A DNA stretch of 64,000 nucleotides from Isochrysis galbana (GCA_018136815.1 CM030933.1:3521144-3585143); one strand, 5' to 3'; positions 33,656 through 46,070 are shown, numbered from the stretch's first letter. A program made the numbers and translations. The notes: a model not told the origin generated them from the sequence alone.

Positions 33656-33953
33656 CTTCTCTGTCCTGCTGCCTGCCGAGAGAGGAGTACCGAGACAGAA
33701 GGGCTTGGGGGCAGTAGAGGGGCACGAAACAGAGAGAGGTCTTGGGGAAGGGAGAGACAGAGACGGCTGAGAGGGGGGGAGAAGAGAGAAAGAGAAAGAG
33801 GGAGAGCAGAGAGAGCGGGGAGAAGCTACTGTGTTTGTGTGTGTCTTGTGTGTCATTGGAGGCCGCCAGCACGGCCAGCACGCCTCTCTTCCACGTTGGC
33901 TACAAGAGCCTGCTCACGCCTAGCGGACGTGGCTTTGGGTGCGGGGAAAAACA

Positions 33954-35291
33954 ATGCCCAACCGCTCTGGCTCACATGGCATCTTTGGCCCATTGCTCGC
34001 GCCTCCGCTGTCCACTTGCCCCTCGCTCCACCTGGTGCACATCCCAAAGAATGGAGGGACGGCCGTCGAGGCGCACCTGCATCGCTTCGGCTGTGAGGTG
34101 GGATTCTGCAGGATCGAACCGCCGGGGTGGTCTAGCAGGGAGAACAAGTGCTCATACGGCTCGTGGTGGCACATGCCCACGGTATTCACTTCGGCAGACC
34201 TTTCCAAGGCAAGAGAAGAACTGCACGGGCCTTCGCCGCACGTGTTGCCGTGAGGTCGCGCTGCATCTTGCCTTGTTCCCGCATCGCTCGAGGCCACTTG
34301 GCAGTGGACATAATCACCGAGATGCGCGGCGCGGCCCTCCGTGGCCCCCCGCTGACACGTCATCCCCTTGACATCCCCGCCGCGCACGCAGATGAAATCG
34401 GTCGTCGTCGTGCGCGACCCGATGGAGAGATTCATAAGCATCCTCAACCACAACTGGAAGTGGCATCGGCCCGAGCAGAGCAGACCGCCGTCGCAGCACC
34501 GCCTTGTCCGCCGTGGTGAGGCACCGGCACCGCCACCACCCCCTGTAAGGGACGAGTTCGACTGGGTCCGAGGCACTCCGGACTCCTACATCAAGTACTT
34601 CCTTGGCGGTGGTCGGAAGAACGACTACCATCCGGACGGCATCCGCTTCGATGGCGACTGTCACCTGCTCCCGCAGTGGCCATACCTACTGGATCAGTAC
34701 GGCAACGTGGTGAACCACATCCTGCACTCCCACAATCTGAGTGACAGCCTCGCTACCTACGTTGCCACCGAGGCACGTGAGGCCAACGGATGGACGGACG
34801 ACTTCCGCACGTGCTCAAAGGCGAAAATCTCCCACCTTAACGTCGCCACGGCTAAGCCCAAGATGTGGGGCGAGAAACGTCATCAGTTGTACAGCGAGAA
34901 GGACCTATCGCCGGAGTCACTCGCGACCATCCGCAGTGTCTATGAGCTCGATTTTTTGCTGGCGGAACGTAAGTGGGACGTGCATGGCAACTTGCCCACC
35001 CTTATGAAGGCTGCGCAGCGGGCACGCGTGCGAGCGCGCCGGGTTCCCATCATGCCACACCGTCTTGCGCTGTGCGCGGGCAACCGCGTACCTTGGCCTC
35101 CACCGGCTCCTGCGCCGCCGGCAGGGCCGCACTTTCGGCCTCTGAATAGAAGCCGTCTGCAAGATCCGCGCGGCATGCTGATCGATTGCTGCCGACCCGT
35201 ATCGAGTCGGGAAAGGTTGTGTCCAGCGGAGGTGGCTCGCCGACGCGCCGCATACAACGCGACAATCGCGGCCTGGGCACGCTTAGGCTAG
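33954..35291 (+). CDS. Sulfotransferase-family protein, two exons
   Basis: Exon 1 is 33954-34241, with a probable GT-AG intron 34242-34391 and exon 2 34392-35291, giving about 395 residues in one frame. The donor could also be a few bases downstream. Exon 1 contains SLHLVHIPKNGGTAVE, the 5'-phosphosulfate loop of PAPS-dependent sulfotransferases, and CSYGSWWHMP. Exon 2 opens with MKSVVVVRDPMERFISIL, the 3'-phosphate binding motif, followed by family-like SYIKYFLGGG and LLPQWPYLLDQYGNVVNHIL segments. Such enzymes move sulfate from PAPS to carbohydrates or other acceptors, often in the Golgi. I see no clear signal anchor in the predicted start, so an upstream exon may be missing. The Pro-rich C-terminal about 80 residues are atypical. 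Confidence 0.75.
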
Positions 35292-35754
35292 GAGCAGCAG
35301 CACGAGATGTGATGAGCAGGGGGCGAGAGATTCGTCGGAGTGCTCAGCGGCGTTGCACCGGCGAGGAGGCCGACGCGAAGCTCGCGTGGTTCCTATGTTG
35401 GCGCCAAGCCTTGACCGCAATGGCTCCCCCACCGCCACGGTCCTTATGAGGCGATCGACGCGATTGGCGACGGGCACATCCGTCCAGGAGCGGTGAGAGG
35501 GACGAGCTTCAAAAAGATGTCCGATGTCAAGTCGTCACAGATCGCTCCGTCACTCTCTATTATCCTGTCTTTCCCTTGTGTCCTGCATGGTGTTCGATCG
35601 AACCAGAGCTGTAGATCTCGTTGCATGTTCGTGTTTCTTGTGTGCGCCCTGCACTAGACCACACTGCTTGAACATGTGATCCTTTGTCAATCAAACGTTC
35701 CCGAGACGGCTATAAATAATAAATAATAATTAGTAAAATAATTAATGTTATGTC
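35292..35754. other. Intergenic, nothing recognised
   Basis: This is probably the 3' untranslated region of the sulfotransferase gene. An AT-rich stretch occurs at 35710-35750. Confidence 0.4.
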
Positions 35755-35960
35755 CTAACCAACCCCACTAGCTAATTGGACACAACTTCAGTCCCGGAAT
35801 CCCGCCATGCCTGACGAGCCAGGTGTCCGAGTGATACCCGTGGGAGGGGGCACTGCCCCCCCCCCTCGATACTTGTCCTCCCCCCAGTGCACGCACCGAC
35901 CCCGCGCACCCCAGCGCGTCCTCTCCTCGAGTCCACGCTGGGGGAAAACCCCTTTCGGGT
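35755..35960 (+). repeat. Dispersed repeat, copy 2
   Basis: It pairs with 8105-8420 in the same orientation and is shorter by small deletions. Confidence 0.65.
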
Positions 35961-36014
35961 AAAAAAAATCATAAAAACGAGCCGCTACGTGCACGGCGCG
36001 AGGCAGATTGCTGA

Positions 36015-36220
36015 TACGACTCCTAACCAGAGCTTGTGATCTAGCAGTAGACTGGTGTTAGACAAGCATGTTCTAACACCATAATTGGCAGGTATTAGAC
36101 AAAGTCTAACACTTGTCTCAGGAGGTGTTAGACACCCTCCGAGCTGCAAAAGTCTAACCCCCTCCGAGCTGCAAAAGTCTAACGGTGTCTAACACCCCCT
36201 TCAAGGGAGTGTTAGTCAAG
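36015..36220 (+). repeat. GTGTTAGACA-type repeat, copy 2
   Basis: It pairs with 21415-21620. It also contains a 28-bp direct duplication with CTCCGAGCTGCAAAAGTCTA. Confidence 0.65.
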
Positions 36221-36406
36221 CGCGCCGTAATGCGCGCGCGGCGCGCGCCATCAGGTGCAAGTGTGTGGCTACGTACGGCGGCACCGTACTCACGTACTCA
36301 TTAGCTTGCTAGAAAGAAGCTAGGAGCCTAGGAGCATCATTCTTTATTGTTATTGTCAGTTAGCACGTTAGCACATTTTGCAAATGCTCCACTGCTCTCT
36401 ACCATC

Positions 36407-37032
<626 letters not shown>

Positions 37033-37286
37033 TCTCACGCTCTCGGGCGCTCCCGGCTCCCGACCGAGCCGGACTCTCCGCCCCGCGCCCCGCGCCAGCG
37101 CCCCCTCTGTATACTATAAACCCCCCCCCGCACAATGCAATAAATAAATACACATAGCAATGCACAATGCACACAATACTGGGGTACTACGTACTACCAT
37201 ATATACTCAGCACGCCCGCCCTCCGCCCTCACATTACCTCACATACCTCACGGAGTCGCCACATCACACATCACACACAGGTGTCG

Positions 37287-40200
37287 CCAACTAAGTTTAT
37301 ACTTGGTCGCCATGGAGCGCGCCGGCGCTCCCCTCCTCTCCTTCGGGCCCCCCGCCGCGGGAGCCCAACCAGTACCCATGGAGCAGTCGCAGGCGAAGCG
37401 ACCGCGTCCGCCAGATGAGGCCGAGCAGGTGCGCGCGATCCCTATCGCGCCACACGGCCCGTGGCCCCGGCCACACCAGTCACAACAGCCATGCTGGCCC
37501 CCCTCATGGAGGGCAGCAGTCTGTAGGCCCCACCGTAGACGAGCCAGACAATACACGCAGTACCTCCACTGGGCATGCCTCATGGCAGAGGCCTCTCTCA
37601 CCCTGGTGATGGCCGCGCCGCCTTGGCGGCGCGGCCAGAGACCGGGTGGCCCTTATGGGCACCATCATCACCATACAGAACAAAGAGCGAATCAACATCT
37701 GCACAATCACAAACCACAACACCACATGCACCATGACAGCCCCCCAAGGAGAGAGCAAACAGCCTCCCAATGCACATCAGAAGCTCACCCACGACCACCC
37801 ACCGCGATGACCCCACGACAGGATCCACCATCGGATGAAGAACACGAGAACATTGACACTGACGACAACTTCGACCTCTCCCTCCACCAGGAGGGGGACT
37901 ACACATTCCAGGACGCGGCTGTGTACGCCGCCATTGTCGAGCTGCTCTTGGAGCTAGAAGGAGTAGATCCCGAGCCAAATTTCTGGGCAAAGTCAATCAA
38001 GGGCCCATGGCACGTAGCGGTCAACGAAGACTGCGCACAACAATTTCAAGAAAAATACGGAGAACGTACCACCCTTCGTGTAAACCAAGTTGACATCGCC
38101 GTACGCGTGAAAGTCGAATCCCTAGAGGAGAAGCTCAACAAACGCGGTGCCACTTCGCGCAAGTCTCTATACACGGCCCTCCAAGACGTGGCCGCGCACC
38201 TTGTCGTCGAAGCCGACGGATTAGCTCAAGCGAAACAAGTAACCCTCAGTGCCCTCATCAAGGCGGTTGAAAAGGTGGGCCTCACATTCCTCAAAGGCAA
38301 TCGCGAGCGTATGAAGCTCGAAGGAGGCGCAGGCACCCTGGTCTCCAAGGCCGCCTACACGACCCGCTGGCACCTTTACGTCTCGGCGGGCCAAGGAACC
38401 TTCCTTGACGGCAGCTTCCCGCGCAAGCTTCTCGTTAACGTCGACGACGTGACGATCCCACTGAACTATGGGGTCAGGGCGTGCAAAGAACTTGCCATGC
38501 CCGAGACGATCCACTCCCCTCACAAGCTGATGATCCATGGCAGCCTCCGCGGCTGCAAAGGCTGGCGACTTGAGGCCGCGCATGGTCTCCCGGCGACACA
38601 CCGCTTTTGCGTGTGTGAACAAGAGGCGGCTAAACGTCGGGAGCGCAACGAAGCCTTCAAACAGAACCCACGCCCGAAGACGGCGCACGAGGCGCTGGGC
38701 AAAGGACCGCCGAAGACGTGCACGCGCTTTCTCCAAGGCCTATGCCTCAGGAACAAACGCGGCGTACGTTGCAACCTCTCGCACGACAACCCGGGAGCGT
38801 GGATCGAGAACAAGTGCACCATTCGGTGCCGCCTCCACCCGCATAAGAAGCTCCCGGGAGTCTGCCTGAATGGCAAAGCTTGCCTATTCCTCCATCCGGA
38901 GTACGCGACAGCCACTCACACCGCAGCCATTGCACCCCCGCCCGAGAGGCGGACGCAAAGCGTGCTCGAGGGTCGCACCCCTCCTCACCCCAGACTCGCA
39001 TTTGACTCCACCCTTGGCTACCCAGGTGAAGGACCCATCGCCATCGCGACGTACAACCTCAACGGCACTAAAGGCGGCAAATTAGCCGCAGTGCTGTCGC
39101 AAGCGCGCAAGGCAAGAGTGGACATTCTTCTTCTCCAAGAACTACACGCCTACGAGGACGGCGCACACCTCCGAGCACATAGAACGGCCACCTTCCTAGG
39201 ATGGTCGTGGTATGCCGCCCCAGGAGAGCTGGGGGACCCTGCTAGCGGCGTAGCTGTGGCGATCAGAGATACAGCCGGCAGAATAACCCCTAGACCGGAC
39301 ACGGTGAAAGTCATACTAGACGGTAGATGCGTATCTATAGACATTGTCATTGATGAAGCTAAATACCGAATAATGTCAACATATCTTAGTGCGACACCCG
39401 GCCCCCGGGAAGAGCAAATCGAGAATCTCAAACTAAAACTAGCCACACTAGACGCGACCCCGACCATACTCGGAGGGGATTTCAATTGCGTAGAGGACAG
39501 CGCAAAAGATGCTCGACGAGCGGGCGAGGCGGCCTATCATAACGCACACGGAGAAAAGTGGAAAGCACTAGCCAGAAGTCGCCGTCTTCGAGACGTACAT
39601 CACACGATGCAGTTAGGCCCGGACATAGGATACACTAGAATGGCAGCCACGATACACACTAGGATAGACAGAATATATCACAGCAGCGACACTGACGCCT
39701 TCCAATGGCAGAGACATGGACCAAGCCCGGACTTATTCTCGGGCAAAGCCGCGTCCGATCACCTACCCGTCCTTGCGACATTCGAAACACCCGGGTATAA
39801 GCCCGGTCGCAGGTACGACGCACCGATCGATCTGAGCATAATCCACGAAAAAGGAGCGCTGAACACGGTAAGACTACTCTTGCAAAGAGCCGCCCGCAAA
39901 ATGGAAGAGGGCGGAGACCCGGAATCAGTGTGGGAAAACACGAAGGACCACATAGCCACTTTTTTGAGAGACGAAACCGCAGCCAGGGCGAGACCTACAT
40001 TCCAGTCAACTCTGGAACTAAAAGCCGCGAGATTGAATATACGGCTCGCGAGGCAAGGACCGGATGAAAACTTAACGGTGGAGTTAGCCCAGACACAAAG
40101 AGAGCTGGCGGAAGCTCGTAGCCGGGTCCCACTAAGAGACCTCCCGCTACACCGCCAGCTTCGCCGCGAAGAGCTTCATTCTAAGGAATTCTTTGCACAA

Positions 40201-43200
40201 CTTAGGACTCGGAGATGGAAAGCCAACGTAGCCGAACTATTTAAGACCAAAGACTGGAACAAACCGGCGCACTCCGATAGAGAGATCGCGGTCACGGACC
40301 AAGACATCAGGAGAGAATTCCGGGGATACTACGTGTGGCTCTACTCGACGAAAGAATCCCAAAGGGTCCCGGAGCTTGAGGCCGCTCTGACGGAACGCCC
40401 CCTCAACGACATCGACAAACGCCGCTTAGAGGGCCGCATAGACATGGAGGAAACACTACACGCCATAAGGAGCATCGGCCCAGGTAAAAGTGCGGGCCCG
40501 GACGGGATCCCGGCGGAAGTTTATAAGACACACGAAAAGATAGCCGCACGGATATTAACTCAACTTTATAACATGGCACTTGATAAGGGTACACTAGCGT
40601 ACACGATGCGAGAAGGCGATATTATATTGCTATACAAAAAAGGAGATGCGCGCGATCCGCGAAACTATAGGCCCATTACGCTACTGCAAAGCGACTATAA
40701 AATACTCGCTAAAATTTTGACGAGCAGGCTGAGCAAAGTCATAGGCAAGATAATATCGGAAAACCAACTAGGATTCGTGCCGAGAAGACTCATCAGCGAA
40801 GCCACACACCTCCTCCAGCTCACTAGAGCGTACTTGGACGAAACCGGAGACCCCGGACTACTCCTAGCCCTTGATTGGGAGAAGGCCTTCGACAGAGTTA
40901 GCTGGGCCTTCTATCATCTCGCCCTCACTCTACTCAACTTCGGACCGGACTTCCAAACGCTAGCGAAAGCGCTCACTAGCGAGGAAGCCCGACCTGTACG
41001 CACTATTAAAACTAACGGCGGACGAAGCTACCCTTTCACCGTGGGAAGTGGCATGCCGCAAGGATGCCCGCTCTCCCCACTCACCTTCCTTCTCGCTACG
41101 GAGGCGCTCACTCGCGCCATCAACGGAGATGAGGACATCAATGGCGTGGACTTAAACGGCTACAAACTAAAGATAAGTCAATTCGCGGACGATACGGCAC
41201 TGATAGCCCGGGACTACAAAAGCCTCCAAAGATCCCTACATTGGGTAGGGCTACACGAGAGAGCCACGGGGGGGAAAACAAATGAGAGTAAGTTTCAAGG
41301 GATGCGTATGGGATCCCAAAGACTCCGCAAACCCCCATGGGATATGCGAAAATATAATTGGACAGACAACGACGAATATCTAACCATCTTGGGCGTCCCA
41401 TTGGGCGCGCCAGAGGCCCTCAAGCCCTTCTGGTCGAAACTAGCCGACAAAATCGACGAAAAGGTAGCGAAACTAGCGCCGGCCACCAACTACATGACGA
41501 TCTTTGGGAGAGCGACGGTAGTCAACTACATAATATACGGTATGCCTAGATACTGGTTACAAACGCTAGCCGCCCCCAAGTGGTTTCACACTCGAGTTCA
41601 AAAGGCGGCGGATGGGGTCCTTTGGTCGAGCCCGTTTACACACAATAGAAACAAGTGGATTAGATACCCGCACTACGCCACATCGCACGGCAAAAGCGCA
41701 ACCAGAACATTGGGGTTGGGACTCCTACACTGGCCGTCCCATGTGAAGGCCCTCCAAGCTAAATGGATACTAAACTATCTTAATGCTAGGAAGGCAATAT
41801 GGAAACACGGACTGGACGCCTGGTTTTGCCGGACCGGACTGGGCAGGGGTGCTGTCCTCTCCACGATCCCGATCAAAACCTTGACGGGCAGCATTAAAGG
41901 AAACCCCGCGCTCCCGATCTTTTGGAGGGGAGCCATTGCAAACTTCAGAGAGCTAGACATAAGGCCGTCCTTCCTCACGAGGGAAGGCGCACTGTCGCAG
42001 CCCATATGGCACAACCCGCACATTCCCCCTCCGGCGATACGAGCCCCTTGGGCACGTCTGTGGGAATCCTTACACACCAATGTAATCCACAACGTATTCA
42101 AGGATGACGCCCTTACGACGCCATACAGCAAGGAAGAATGCTCGGCGTATGTCGAGCACCTACCCGAAACGTTCGTACACGAAGGTCGAACCATCCAAAA
42201 GAAGGAGTTTTTAAACACCTGGGACGCGATAGTCAGCCACGCTATAAGTGTACTCGGACGATCGAGAGAACGCCCGACCTCGGAAACAACGGGCGTAGAC
42301 GAAAACGGAGTGGACGCCCACCCCCGGTCGACGGAGATCCCGACACACGAACAGATTAAGGTCTCTGAGGACGAGCGCTACATCTGTAAACTCAACAATA
42401 TATGGCTACATACGGACACGGATTACCTAGGAGGAATATCCGCCACCGGAGGAGTGGCGGACGCCGGAGAGATTCAACGCTACCACACGCCGGCCCGATG
42501 GGAAGGCGGATACAAAGGACCGAGATACATGGAATACCCCCTAGCGGACGAGTACGCTATGCAAAAAGGCAAACTCGCGCTTGACGTAATCGCGGTCTCG
42601 GACATTACGCGAGCTGCGCTCAAAACAACCGCGAAGAACGCCCCACAAGCGGCGAAGCTCGCATGGGATAAACGCCTAGATGTCACGAAAGAAGAATGGA
42701 AACACATAGCAAGGCTATACACACTCCCGCTGCTCACACACGAAGACAAACACCCACATTTTAAACACATCACCCACAGAAGAATCGGCACTAGAAACAG
42801 ATTTGCGAAAAGCCACACGAATATGTGCCGACTATGCCGCCGCCACCGCGAAGATTCGTGCCACTTAGCATGGTGCCCCGCGACGAAGAAAATATTCGAA
42901 ACCATAGACACCCTTACCAACTACACGCCTCGCCCAAATAGGTCGCGCACACAAAAAGTCAAAGACAGGCTATTTGCATATCCCGGCGCTACCACCCCTG
43001 ATAGCCTGAAGACTCTCTACATAATAGCATGGAAACACATAATTAAAGGCTTTTATAAAGTAGAGTTCGAGTCATACAACTTCCACTATATACCAACTCT
43101 AGAAGCAACGCTCATGAGATTTACCACCCTGGTGAGAGGTCGAGCTACGCCGAGCCTCCACAACACCGCGAGAACGCGTAAGGCGGCCCAAGGAAGGAAA

Positions 43201-43650
43201 CCTAAAATCAAAACTCCGGTGGAGCTCAGCGCTCCTACCTTCATAGAAGATGACAAAGGCCGCTTGAGAATGAGCGATAACCTCGGCCTAGTAGCAGAAG
43301 CGCTCGGCCTTGCCGAACGCCTCGCCTAAGACCCAACTATACTTCGCCCCAAATGGACTTAGGGCACGAGAAGACAGAACGATAACAGAAAAACCAACGA
43401 CGACACGACGCTCACACAACAACGGAAAGAAACATGTCACTCAGCGAACCAGGAGGGAGGCGAGTACCTTCGCTGGGGACAAGTGCACCCCGCCCAACCT
43501 GACCCCCCCCGACAACCTGAGCCCCGACGTAGAGCACAAGGGGAGTTGCCGCAAGGCGGGAAGTTAGGGAGTGGGAAGGAGGAGGGCGTGGCTACAGAAA
43601 CGAAAGCCGGTGCCGCGCGCGTGGCGAGAATATTAAAAGGTTTTTTTTTT
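37287..43650 (+). mobile_element. Full-length LINE (non-LTR retrotransposon)
   Basis: The element is flanked by a 16-bp TSD, TCACACACAGGTGTCG, at 37271-37286 and 43650-43665 (the first T of the second copy may belong to the T tail). It starts with CCAACTAAGTTTATACTTGG and 10 bp later the ATG at 37312. It has a single very long ORF, a roughly 300-bp 3' region, and ends with ATATTAAAAGG followed by a T run. The uninterrupted ORF and matching TSD suggest a recent insertion. It sits at the left edge of an R130 repeat. Confidence 0.92.
37312..43329 (+). CDS. LINE polyprotein: CCCH fingers, AP endonuclease, reverse transcriptase
   Basis: The 2005-residue product starts at ATG (MERAGAPLLSF). The N-terminal region is Pro/His-rich and then helical. 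Around 470-535 are two CCCH-type zinc finger candidates (CTRFLQGLC with CNLSH, and C.RLHPHKKLPGVC with CLFLH). An apurinic-type endonuclease spans about 575-820 (TYNLNG, LLLQE, GGDFN near 722, SDHLPV near 815). Reverse transcriptase runs from about 1100 (NYRPITLL, LDWEKAFDRV, GMPQGCPLSP, FADD with catalytic Asp at about 1293-1294). A C-terminal CRLC..H..C knuckle lies near 1839. The enzyme nicks target DNA and primes cDNA synthesis there. No RNase H domain was recognised. L1-like by layout. The single ORF joining nucleic-acid-binding, nuclease and polymerase parts is unusual in length. Confidence 0.93.
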   Translation: MERAGAPLLSFGPPAAGAQPVPMEQSQAKRPRPPDEAEQVRAIPIAPHGPWPRPHQSQQPCWPPSWRAAVCRPHRRRARQYTQYLHWACLMAEASLTLVMAAPPWRRGQRPGGPYGHHHHHTEQRANQHLHNHKPQHHMHHDSPPRREQTASQCTSEAHPRPPTAMTPRQDPPSDEEHENIDTDDNFDLSLHQEGDYTFQDAAVYAAIVELLLELEGVDPEPNFWAKSIKGPWHVAVNEDCAQQFQEKYGERTTLRVNQVDIAVRVKVESLEEKLNKRGATSRKSLYTALQDVAAHLVVEADGLAQAKQVTLSALIKAVEKVGLTFLKGNRERMKLEGGAGTLVSKAAYTTRWHLYVSAGQGTFLDGSFPRKLLVNVDDVTIPLNYGVRACKELAMPETIHSPHKLMIHGSLRGCKGWRLEAAHGLPATHRFCVCEQEAAKRRERNEAFKQNPRPKTAHEALGKGPPKTCTRFLQGLCLRNKRGVRCNLSHDNPGAWIENKCTIRCRLHPHKKLPGVCLNGKACLFLHPEYATATHTAAIAPPPERRTQSVLEGRTPPHPRLAFDSTLGYPGEGPIAIATYNLNGTKGGKLAAVLSQARKARVDILLLQELHAYEDGAHLRAHRTATFLGWSWYAAPGELGDPASGVAVAIRDTAGRITPRPDTVKVILDGRCVSIDIVIDEAKYRIMSTYLSATPGPREEQIENLKLKLATLDATPTILGGDFNCVEDSAKDARRAGEAAYHNAHGEKWKALARSRRLRDVHHTMQLGPDIGYTRMAATIHTRIDRIYHSSDTDAFQWQRHGPSPDLFSGKAASDHLPVLATFETPGYKPGRRYDAPIDLSIIHEKGALNTVRLLLQRAARKMEEGGDPESVWENTKDHIATFLRDETAARARPTFQSTLELKAARLNIRLARQGPDENLTVELAQTQRELAEARSRVPLRDLPLHRQLRREELHSKEFFAQLRTRRWKANVAELFKTKDWNKPAHSDREIAVTDQDIRREFRGYYVWLYSTKESQRVPELEAALTERPLNDIDKRRLEGRIDMEETLHAIRSIGPGKSAGPDGIPAEVYKTHEKIAARILTQLYNMALDKGTLAYTMREGDIILLYKKGDARDPRNYRPITLLQSDYKILAKILTSRLSKVIGKIISENQLGFVPRRLISEATHLLQLTRAYLDETGDPGLLLALDWEKAFDRVSWAFYHLALTLLNFGPDFQTLAKALTSEEARPVRTIKTNGGRSYPFTVGSGMPQGCPLSPLTFLLATEALTRAINGDEDINGVDLNGYKLKISQFADDTALIARDYKSLQRSLHWVGLHERATGGKTNESKFQGMRMGSQRLRKPPWDMRKYNWTDNDEYLTILGVPLGAPEALKPFWSKLADKIDEKVAKLAPATNYMTIFGRATVVNYIIYGMPRYWLQTLAAPKWFHTRVQKAADGVLWSSPFTHNRNKWIRYPHYATSHGKSATRTLGLGLLHWPSHVKALQAKWILNYLNARKAIWKHGLDAWFCRTGLGRGAVLSTIPIKTLTGSIKGNPALPIFWRGAIANFRELDIRPSFLTREGALSQPIWHNPHIPPPAIRAPWARLWESLHTNVIHNVFKDDALTTPYSKEECSAYVEHLPETFVHEGRTIQKKEFLNTWDAIVSHAISVLGRSRERPTSETTGVDENGVDAHPRSTEIPTHEQIKVSEDERYICKLNNIWLHTDTDYLGGISATGGVADAGEIQRYHTPARWEGGYKGPRYMEYPLADEYAMQKGKLALDVIAVSDITRAALKTTAKNAPQAAKLAWDKRLDVTKEEWKHIARLYTLPLLTHEDKHPHFKHITHRRIGTRNRFAKSHTNMCRLCRRHREDSCHLAWCPATKKIFETIDTLTNYTPRPNRSRTQKVKDRLFAYPGATTPDSLKTLYIIAWKHIIKGFYKVEFESYNFHYIPTLEATLMRFTTLVRGRATPSLHNTARTRKAAQGRKPKIKTPVELSAPTFIEDDKGRLRMSDNLGLVAEALGLAERLA

Positions 43651-43657
43651 CACACAC

Positions 43658-43777
43658 AGGTGTCGTTCCGTCAATTGTGGGACATCAGTCGAATTGAGCG
43701 ATCAAATGTCCACAGTTATTTAAAATTAAATAAGGGCTAGCATCTAGCATCTAGCATCTGCCTTTCCCGCGGTGCAT
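43658..43777 (+). repeat. R130 dispersed repeat, copy 4 (LINE target)
   Basis: It runs from AGGTGTCGTTCCGTCAATTG to CCCGCGGTGCAT. The LINE TSD includes its first 8 bases, so the LINE inserted within this repeat. A 7-bp CATCTAG unit is repeated three times near 43740. Confidence 0.85.
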
Positions 43778-45430
43778 AGGTCGTTTGCCTTCATTTGGTG
43801 CCCCTCGTTTCCAAATACGCGATGTGTCGGTACAAAAAAAATCTTATTGTATTTGAGCAAAGGCACCCACCTCACAGTGCTCAACCATGTCTATAAATGG
43901 AATGGCGGCTGATGATGTTAGGGCGGTCAAACAGTGTTTTTTTATTAGGGGTGAAAAAATGACCATCTCAGAATTGAGGAAATCTGAGGATTTTTTTCGG
44001 GAGAAAGTTCCCAATACACCCAACTAGCACATATCCGGGGCCCATTAGGACCGGACCCCCCCCCTTGGGCCCCCACAACAAAACGTAATCGAAAACTGAC
44101 AAAAGACGCTAAAATCGCAAAAGCTTGAAAAGCTCAACTTCGAACCGATGCCGGGCGCGCTGCGTGGCCGTTTTCGACGATCCATCCGGATGGGGGACCC
44201 CACCAGATACCAAATACGCTTATCCCACCCGGATGGTCACGCCAATCGGGCAGGCCGCGCGCCGAACCCCCTCCGCTCCCCTCCGGTATATCTCCCCAAC
44301 CGGCGGTGGCGGACTGATGCTGTCCAATGCTTCCGCAATAACCTGCATGGCAGATTTAGAAGTGCCATATGGCGGAAAGAGAGGTAATATGAATTTTTTA
44401 AAGTTATAGTCCATCTTTATTGTTATCCATTTCAATCGCTTGAGTACTACATCATACAGTGAGTAGAACAATGTGGATCACAATCATCATCGAACGAAGG
44501 CTAGTTAGCGCGACAAGCGACAAGCCTATGACGGTGCAATGGTGCAATGGTGACGCTGACGTCACCCCTCGGGAATAGTAATAATTGCACAGAATTGGTC
44601 TATTCCTATATTCATCGATCTTCGATCATCGAGGCTTCCCCGCGGTAGTTATTGAGCACATGGGTTGCATTGTCGATCACCAATATCTATCACCAAAACA
44701 CCCCAGAACGACCGGTGAGGTCGTTGAAGTGGCGAGGAACAGGCGCACACCACCAAGCGATAGCGGCTCGACAAGACGGGCGGCTCGCTGAAGGACCGAA
44801 TCGGACATTCCCATCGCGAGTCCAGTTCGACCCACTGAACGGGCCCTTCCCTCCGCATGTGCTCCCGCTGTGTTTTCGCTGGGGGGCGCGCCGAACTTGT
44901 CCCATTCCTTCCTTTCCCCATGGGACGGACTCACTTGACGGGCGCTGCAGCGCCCTTAAAGTGCCGCCGTGTTTGCTGTGCGGTCCGCTTGACGGGCGGA
45001 TCTGGGACGCGCCGCCGTCGGCGGATCGCCATCGCTTCGCTCCCAAAGTCTCAGAGGTCTTGTACAGGGAGAGGGAGAGAGAGAGAGGAGGGATTCCAAC
45101 GAGCGAGCGGAGAGGGGGGGAGAGGGGGGGAGAAACCGTAATGCCGGAGATGGAGTTTATGGATAGAGAGCGAGGAAGAAGGGAGAGAAGAGAGAGAGGA
45201 GGAGGGGGGAGAAGAGAGCGTCTCGTGGAGAAGAGGGAGGTAGGTGGAAGCCACGGTTGGGTTATGTGAGGCATGGGCGCGGAGAGGTGAGAGACGCCGA
45301 GGGCGAGGGGAGCGCCGTCGTGAGCTGCTGGCCCCTTCTTCGATGGAGAGAGGACCACCAGAGAGAGGAGAAGCTCTGTACTTCTACTTAAACTTTCTTG
45401 TTGGCGCGCGGAGAGAGAGGGGGTGTACTT
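43778..45430. other. No gene recognised
   Basis: Short open frames near 44125-44409 (+) and 44690-45358 (-) lack motifs. The latter could be old transposon debris. From 45060 on the plus strand becomes GA-rich. Confidence 0.4.
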
Positions 45431-45566
45431 TCTTGAGTGTGCAGGGAGATAGGAGAGGAGGGGAGGAGGAGGAGGAGGTCCCTTTTAGAGAATCCGAGAG
45501 GAGAATTGAGGAGAGAAAGAAATAGACCTACTCTCTCTCTCCATCCGTCGGCCAGCTCAGCTTTTC

Positions 45567-45952
<386 letters not shown>

Positions 45953-46070
45953 GACAGAGAGGGAGGGAGAGGGAGAGGGAGAGGGAGAAGGAGGGGGGAA
46001 GAGGGAGGGAGAGAGATCAGGTGAGAGGGCGGGCGTGAGCGCGCATTCATACTCTACCCTTTCTTCTTCA

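Noticed and set aside
44125-44409. Coding region in 43.8-45.4 kb
   Set aside because: No motif, no homologous pair in the window and frames open on both strands.
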